Below, in pieces: positions 13,054 through 17,179 of a stretch of DNA of 17,179 bases (positions are counted from its first letter, which is position 1; each line of letters starts with the position of its first letter). Position numbers and translations under genes: made by a program. The notes under the pieces are model-generated. The model made no database searches. It saw nothing but the letters and a program-made list of their open reading frames with translations, and had not been told where the DNA came from. Source of the DNA: Kapaibacterium sp038202665 (GTDB taxonomy: Bacteria > Bacteroidota > Ignavibacteria > Kapaibacteriales > Kapaibacteriaceae); assembly GCA_038202665.1 (NCBI GenBank), contig JBBRES010000029.1:1-17179 (forward strand), in the 5' to 3' direction.

Positions 13054-15348
13054 TCAGAATGCGTGACCCAGACCGATGCTGAGTTGCCAATTACTAAAGC
13101 CCATCACATTTTCACGGCCTCCGAACATAAACCTTCCGGTCGTGCGAAGCGGGTCGTAGATACTCGTTGCATAGTCAATGCGGAACGGACCCACCGGAGT
13201 ATCGAACCTATATCCTAGTCCGGCCGCCACAACAGACCCCGTTACCAATTCATTTAACGTCAACTTTCCATACAACGGTGCAGCCAGACGGTTGAAGCTG
13301 TTTCCAATATCACAGAAGAACGTGATTCCACTTCGCTCGACGAAGGATGCCCACGTATCGTTCGCATCATCTGGTTTCGCGAACGTCCAGCGTAGCTCGA
13401 CCCCCAGCTCAAGTAAGGATCCGCTACCAACGAGATTCGACGTATAGTAGTCCTCACCGATCTTGCCAGTAGACGAATCGCGGAATACGCCAGACACAGG
13501 ACTATGGAGCGCGCGCGACTGGAACGAGCGAATACTTGAAGAGCCACCAGAGAAGAACTGTCGCTCAATTGGCACGTAAAGATTGTTTTGATCGAATACT
13601 AGAATGTGACCCAGCTTCACCTTCGTTGCCAGGACCACTCTGTCTTTCACCTTCGCATATGCAGTATTGTAGAACTGAAGTCGTGCAAACTCGCCGGCTC
13701 CAAAACCTACCTCCAAAGCAACGTTTGAATACGTTCCCGTCTGAGGGTTCACAGGATTGTCTCGATGTTCTCCACGAACGGCAACACCCGGAAAGATTCC
13801 CGTCAATAGATTACTCGTTCTCTGCAGATAGGAGTCGAGCGCCCCGAACTGTTGAATGGTTTGAAACACCGTCAATGTATCATCCTTGTTGCGCGCGTTC
13901 GAGAGAGCTTCGGTGAGCGACGAAGCATAGTCTACGGGAACTTGACGTTCTACACCCAACGACAATTCATATCCATTGAAGTACGTGTACTTATTGAGAG
14001 TAACTGGCAATGCAAATTTTAGACCGCCAGACTCGAGACGAAACGGATCGATCAAACGACGCAATGAATACGTCGCACGAATCGAAAAACTAGCGCGCTG
14101 ACCGAACACTTTGCCTACGTAGGGCCATGTTTCCGTAACACTCGTAATCGCCTCTGTCTGAATTGGTCTTCCTTGGAGGAGACTACTTACATCTTGAATC
14201 ACGTATTGAGCAGTTGCCGCCGTCACTTGCGCACCATGAAACGTATTGCGATACAATGCTGTGGCACCAACACCAAGGTTCACATAGTTGTCTATGGCTG
14301 TCTGATAGACCATAACGTCAAAGCCAACATCGTACACTTTTGCATTCTTGGTGAACACTCGAATTGCCAACGTGCTATCTGTACTTCGTGGAAGGTCAGG
14401 TCGCGTCGAATCAAAAGCAAGTGTGTCTATCGCTACAACATCGAACGTCCCAAGTGACAGTAAGTTCGCTCGCGTCTTCTGGATTCTTTCTCCACTATAC
14501 CACTCGCCAACACTGAACTCCAACTGACTTCGACGAATAGACTCGTTCACGCTGGGATATCCATTGAGACTCTCAAAGAACTCAATGTGTCCGATTCGGA
14601 ACCGATTTCCTACCTCGAACAACACCACGATCGTGTCGTGTGTACGAGAGAGATCGGAGCCAACAACCGTTCGTACAATGCGAGATTTGAAGTAACCATT
14701 ATTCTTCATCACGTCGAGCATTGAACGCGTGTTTTGCTCGAATTGGTGTTCAGAGTATGGAGAGTTCTTTGGCGTGTAAAATTCGAGCAGAGAGCCTTTT
14801 ACTTCAGGAACGAGCGGCTCCAATCCAAGGTAGATAACCGTGTCGATCGAAGCACGCTTACCCTCGTCGATCACAAACGTGAGGATGTTCCTCTTCGATG
14901 CTGAATCATAGCCAAAGTCGTACGTCACACTAGCAGAGTGAAAGCCATTTTGGTTCAAATAGGCCATGAGCTCCGAGCTGTCGGACTCGGCAGTTCGTGG
15001 GTTATAGTACCGTAGTTCTTTTCGTACTTCTCGTTGAACCGAGTCGAGTCTCTCCAGAACCACCTTCGGTGTTGCCGGATTGCGATACAGATTTGTGAGG
15101 TAGTACCTCGACAGTTGACGTGTGAAACTCAACTCGCTCGCCCGCGATTGAATAACACCTAGGAGCTGATCTGTTTTCGTTAGGGAACAACCTAAAAACC
15201 GGACGCTTTGCAACTCACCAATATAGGCGCGACGAATGTCGTCGTCATTTGGCGTTGTTCCGGTTTCAGAGTGTTGTGCCAGACACTGCGCCACTCCCAG
15301 TCCAAAAAGGAATAGGAAGAAGACGCAACATCTATGAAGGCAATACAT
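13054..15348 (-). CDS. Omp85-family outer-membrane assembly protein (BamA/TamA/TamL-like)
   Basis: About 764 aa from the ATG at 15348. An N-terminal signal peptide (CVFFLFLFGLGVAQCLAQ) is followed by a periplasmic part (to about 380) with POTRA-like repeats, for example the NGFHSASVTYDFGY, NNGYFKSRIVRTVVG and RIGHIEFFE segments. A C-terminal 16-strand-type barrel closes in the aromatic end WQLSIGLGHAF. The L6 region reads FFSGGSSSIRSFQSR (near residue 600), where the classical (V/I)RG(F/Y) tetrad is IRSF. GLGYRFDTPVGPFRIDYA near the end is a strong family mark. It inserts or assembles outer-membrane proteins; whether it is BamA or a TamA/TamL paralogue is undecided. An in-frame TTG at 15378 overlaps the upstream stop as TTGA, but the ATG gives a normal signal peptide. 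A Cys at VAQC is not a good lipobox. Confidence 0.88.
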   Translation of the reverse strand: MYCLHRCCVFFLFLFGLGVAQCLAQHSETGTTPNDDDIRRAYIGELQSVRFLGCSLTKTDQLLGVIQSRASELSFTRQLSRYYLTNLYRNPATPKVVLERLDSVQREVRKELRYYNPRTAESDSSELMAYLNQNGFHSASVTYDFGYDSASKRNILTFVIDEGKRASIDTVIYLGLEPLVPEVKGSLLEFYTPKNSPYSEHQFEQNTRSMLDVMKNNGYFKSRIVRTVVGSDLSRTHDTIVVLFEVGNRFRIGHIEFFESLNGYPSVNESIRRSQLEFSVGEWYSGERIQKTRANLLSLGTFDVVAIDTLAFDSTRPDLPRSTDSTLAIRVFTKNAKVYDVGFDVMVYQTAIDNYVNLGVGATALYRNTFHGAQVTAATAQYVIQDVSSLLQGRPIQTEAITSVTETWPYVGKVFGQRASFSIRATYSLRRLIDPFRLESGGLKFALPVTLNKYTYFNGYELSLGVERQVPVDYASSLTEALSNARNKDDTLTVFQTIQQFGALDSYLQRTSNLLTGIFPGVAVRGEHRDNPVNPQTGTYSNVALEVGFGAGEFARLQFYNTAYAKVKDRVVLATKVKLGHILVFDQNNLYVPIERQFFSGGSSSIRSFQSRALHSPVSGVFRDSSTGKIGEDYYTSNLVGSGSLLELGVELRWTFAKPDDANDTWASFVERSGITFFCDIGNSFNRLAAPLYGKLTLNELVTGSVVAAGLGYRFDTPVGPFRIDYATSIYDPLRTTGRFMFGGRENVMGFSNWQLSIGLGHAF

Positions 15349-15374
15349 CTGCTGTGTTCGTATTCCAGAACAGA

Positions 15375-15620
15375 TCAATAGTCGTTCATCAGATCATCAT
15401 CTTCATTGAAGAAGATGTCGTCTGATGCCGCCTCATATTCAGGCCAAATATCCTCAATACCTTCGTACGATTGATCTTCTGTAGAATCGTCGAGTTCCAA
15501 CAGATTCTCGATCACCTGTAGCGGTGCACCAGTTCTGTTCGAATAATCAATCAACTCTTCCTTGGTTGCTGGCCACGGCGCGTCCTCGAGCCACTTTGCA
15601 AGTTCAGGCGTCCAAAACAT
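15375..15620 (-). CDS. DUF2795 domain protein, small acidic protein
   Basis: 81 aa from the ATG at 15620, which has GGAG five bases upstream, one of the few real Shine-Dalgarno sequences here. Residues 1-45 (TPELAKWLEDAPWPATKEEL and VIENLLELDD) match the small DUF2795 helical domain, with its PATKEELI and GAPLQVIENL pattern. The C-terminal half is strongly acidic (DDIFFNEDDDLMNDY). Function is unknown for the family. A longer reading from 15704 is open, but it would run through the promoter box at 15671-15678 and adds an unconvincing leader. It precedes the Omp85 gene by 26 nt and is probably co-transcribed with it. Confidence 0.82.
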   Translation of the reverse strand: MFWTPELAKWLEDAPWPATKEELIDYSNRTGAPLQVIENLLELDDSTEDQSYEGIEDIWPEYEAASDDIFFNEDDDLMNDY

Positions 15621-15670
15621 ATCTGCTCCGTGAATTTGTTTGTTGTTGTTCGGAAATATTGAAACGGGCG

Positions 15671-15678
15671 CAAAGATA
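15671..15678 (-). promoter_or_regulatory. -7 promoter box upstream of the DUF2795-Omp85 pair
   Basis: TATCTTTG on the minus strand in the 114-nt gap after ispD. It predicts a transcript start near 15667 and a leader of about 46 nt, unlike the leaderless promoters elsewhere in the window, which fits with this gene having a Shine-Dalgarno. No clear -33 TTG was found. Confidence 0.5.
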
Positions 15679-15734
15679 CACGCAATGACATTGATGACGT
15701 ACACTTTCTCGCACGGATTGTTGGTCGCGTGCCA

Positions 15735-16424
15735 TCAAACGGCCAAAAACGCCTCGGCGATGAGCATATCTAGTGGTGTTGTGACCTTAATGTTCCGTTC
15801 GTCACCCTCCACACACAATACCGGCATACCGAGCGCCTCTACGAGCGAAGCGTCGTCTGTTGCCGAAAGTCCGAGTTCCGCCGCATGGGCATAGGCTTGC
15901 CGCAGCACGCTTGCACGAAAGCACTGTGGCGTTTGAACCGCCCGAAGTGAAGATCTGGGAAGCGTTGCCTCTACGACCCCTTCATCGAGCACAGATTTGA
16001 TCGTGTCCCGAACACGAAGCCCCGGGATCGCCGCTCCGTGTTGCAGGGCGGCATGTCCCACCCTCCGATACAAGTCAAAGGTTGCAAACGGTCGTACCGC
16101 ATCGTGCACGAACACCAACGTCGTATCTGAGATAACAGGGTGCTGTAAGGCGGCATGGATACTGTGTTGCCGCTCTGAGCCACCGTCAACGATCAACACC
16201 CGGTCGCTCTGAACATGTTGGGACGAGAGCGCATGATCACACATAGCTCGGTGCTCTGGATTAATCGCAATAATCACATAACCAACCTCCGGCATCGATA
16301 ATGCCGTGCGGACGCTGTATGAGATCAACGGGATGCCGTGTACATGCCTGTACTGCTTCGGTACGTCTCCTCCAAACCGAACCCCACTACCTGCAGCGGG
16401 GAGTATGATTACCCAAGGTTCCAT
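15735..16424 (-). CDS. ispD: 2-C-methyl-D-erythritol 4-phosphate cytidylyltransferase
   Basis: 229 aa, the normal size of IspD. It transfers CMP from CTP to MEP in the third step of the non-mevalonate isoprenoid pathway. The nucleotide-binding signature is PAAGSGVRFGGDVPKQY (9-25, with Lys23 and the Gly loop). It is followed by GGSERQHSI (81-89), FVHDAVRPF (105-113, Asp108 binding Mg), RDTIK (139-143), QTPQCF (164-169), TDDASLVE (189-196) and EGDERNIKVTTPLDM (206-220, Lys213 contacting MEP). All catalytic residues I can check are present. It has its own promoter (16429-16460) that places the transcript start at the ATG. The gene is solitary, without ispF fused or adjacent. Confidence 0.96.
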   Translation of the reverse strand: MEPWVIILPAAGSGVRFGGDVPKQYRHVHGIPLISYSVRTALSMPEVGYVIIAINPEHRAMCDHALSSQHVQSDRVLIVDGGSERQHSIHAALQHPVISDTTLVFVHDAVRPFATFDLYRRVGHAALQHGAAIPGLRVRDTIKSVLDEGVVEATLPRSSLRAVQTPQCFRASVLRQAYAHAAELGLSATDDASLVEALGMPVLCVEGDERNIKVTTPLDMLIAEAFLAV

Positions 16425-16428
16425 GGCT

Positions 16429-16460
16429 CAAAGATAGGTGTGTTGGCCGCCAACAAAAAA
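16429..16460 (-). promoter_or_regulatory. Leaderless ispD promoter (-33 and -7 boxes)
   Basis: On the minus strand TTTTTTG (16460-16454), then 17 nt, then TATCTTTG (16436-16429), then AGCC and the ispD ATG. This is the best promoter in the window because both Bacteroidota elements are present at an accepted spacing. The predicted start lies at or 1-2 nt before the ATG. The T-run of the -33 element is also the U-tract of the neighbouring terminator. Confidence 0.65.
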
Positions 16461-16489
16461 GGCGTGTCTCCCTTGGGAAGGCACGCCTT
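16453..16489 (-). terminator. Intrinsic terminator of the T9SS cargo gene
   Basis: AAGGCGTG (16459-16466) pairs with CACGCCTT (16482-16489), with partial further pairing inside. On the minus strand the hairpin is followed by six T (16460-16455), about 20 nt after the stop at 16508. It matches a classical rho-independent terminator. Confidence 0.82.
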
Positions 16490-16507
16490 AGGAAAGAAAT
16501 GTTGCTC

Positions 16508-17179
16508 TTAACGAATGATAGTGATCGGAAGCGACCGAAGGGTGCCATTTGTGCGAACTAATGCCGTATAGCAACCGCTCTGCGCAGTACCGTCATTCCA
16601 ACGGATGTTTTGCTGATCAGAACTAACGGTGAATGTTGCTACCGCAGATCCGATGGAATTCAAGATCGTCAGTTCGGTACCTGCATGCAAGAGTGATCCG
16701 GCAAATGTCACCGAACCATTCGATGGATTCGGATAGGCATTGAGCTCAGACATTCCAGCAACTTCGATCACCGATGTTGGATCGTCTCCGTTACCTGTGA
16801 GGTTAAAGGAGCTGTTTCCTCCATTCGAAGAGATGATCTTCGCCGTGGCCGTAGCACCACCAAGTGCGAGCGGACTGAATCTGATGCAGACCTTACTCGT
16901 GGTTCCAGCTGCTATCGTGACCGGCATTTTTGTAACTACCGTGAATAGGGAAGCATTGCAACCGGTGATCTGCGCCTGGTCCAACGTAATTGGAAGCGAC
17001 GAGTTGTTCACGACGTCTGCACATAACTCCAGCATGTTGTTCAAGATCACTTTACCAAAAGCGAGCGATTGTGGGAGCGCGTAATGCACAACGCCATTAC
17101 CTGTCATTGGCGTACTTGCAGGACCTGTTGGTGTATTTGAACGAACCATCAACGTTGCAGTGCTCGTGCCCATTTGCGA
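16508..17179 (-). CDS. Secreted protein with Ig-like repeat and T9SS C-terminal sorting domain (N-terminus outside window)
   Basis: The frame is open to the right edge; residues before the ATG at 17173 (SQ, then MGTSTATLMVRSNTP) continue a domain, so the start is beyond the window. About 223 residues are visible. The first part ends a choice-of-anchor D/HYDIN-type Ig-like repeat (TATLMVRSNTP to MTGNG). A second repeat follows: ITGCNASLFTVVTKMPVTI, then IRFSPLALGGATATAKI and FNLTGNG. The last about 80 residues are a type A T9SS sorting domain: LNAYPNPSNGSVTF, LTILNSIGSAVATF, SGCYTALVRTNG and the final LRSLPITIIR. Proteins with this tail cross the outer membrane through the type IX system and are usually anchored at the cell surface after cleavage of the tail. 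Its function depends on the missing N-terminal part. It has its own terminator. Confidence 0.9.
   Translation of the reverse strand, partial: SQMGTSTATLMVRSNTPTGPASTPMTGNGVVHYALPQSLAFGKVILNNMLELCADVVNNSSLPITLDQAQITGCNASLFTVVTKMPVTIAAGTTSKVCIRFSPLALGGATATAKIISSNGGNSSFNLTGNGDDPTSVIEVAGMSELNAYPNPSNGSVTFAGSLLHAGTELTILNSIGSAVATFTVSSDQQNIRWNDGTAQSGCYTALVRTNGTLRSLPITIIR

Noticed and set aside
15280..15300. Lipobox making the Omp85 protein a lipoprotein as in Bacteroidota TamL
   Set aside because: The only suitable cysteine follows VAQ, and Gln at -1 does not fit the signal peptidase II consensus; a plain signal peptide is the safer reading.
15621..15704. Longer start (ATG 15704) for the DUF2795 protein
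   Set aside because: The promoter box at 15671-15678 lies downstream of it, and the ATG at 15620 has a Shine-Dalgarno and begins the recognisable domain.

Overview
The window reads as a chromosomal segment of a Gram-negative bacterium of the FCB group (Bacteroidota/Ignavibacteria/Kapabacteria side). Three things support this: a C-terminal type IX secretion (T9SS) sorting domain at the right edge, promoter boxes of the Bacteroidota type TAnnTTTG, and a near absence of Shine-Dalgarno sequences. The genus cannot be fixed from the sequence alone. Almost all of the DNA is coding and housekeeping in character. I see no insertion sequence, phage, CRISPR array, rRNA or tRNA gene.

Layout: (1) 1-2749, plus strand: the end of an ankyrin-repeat protein, a NYN-nuclease/cold-shock-domain fusion, and a class I/II aminotransferase overlapping it by 4 nt. 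(2) 2735-5050: an M16 zinc protease (minus) and an M42 aminopeptidase (plus), transcribed divergently from promoters packed into 36 bp. (3) 5051-5506: the only long gene-free stretch. It holds DnaA-box-like sequences, two of them in tandem, followed by CTA/TTA triplets and an A/T-rich tract. This layout resembles the basal unwinding system of a bacterial oriC. (4) 5507-11428, minus strand: a probable five-gene operon mnmE, GNAT acetyltransferase, mnmG, glycosyltransferase, serS, ending in a strong terminator. Two parS-like ParB sites flank mnmG. (5) 11498-13049, plus strand: biotin protein ligase and type III pantothenate kinase (coaX). (6) 13054-17179, minus strand: the C-terminal part of a T9SS cargo protein, then ispD, a DUF2795 protein and an Omp85 (BamA/TamA-like) outer-membrane protein.

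How the parts fit: MnmE and MnmG together modify the wobble uridine of tRNAs and here share an operon with seryl-tRNA synthetase, so the central block is about translation. In many bacteria mnmE/mnmG lie next to the replication origin and parS sites. Finding both here, 2-4 kb from a DnaA-box/triplet cluster, makes an origin-proximal segment the most interesting reading of the window, although dnaA itself is not present. BirA and CoaX serve biotin and CoA metabolism, IspD serves isoprenoid synthesis by the MEP route, and Omp85 serves the outer membrane.

A recurring regulatory feature is a TAnnTTTG box ending exactly 4 nt before the ATG (M42 peptidase, mnmE, ispD), or 6 nt before it (M16 protease). 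This predicts leaderless or nearly leaderless mRNAs.
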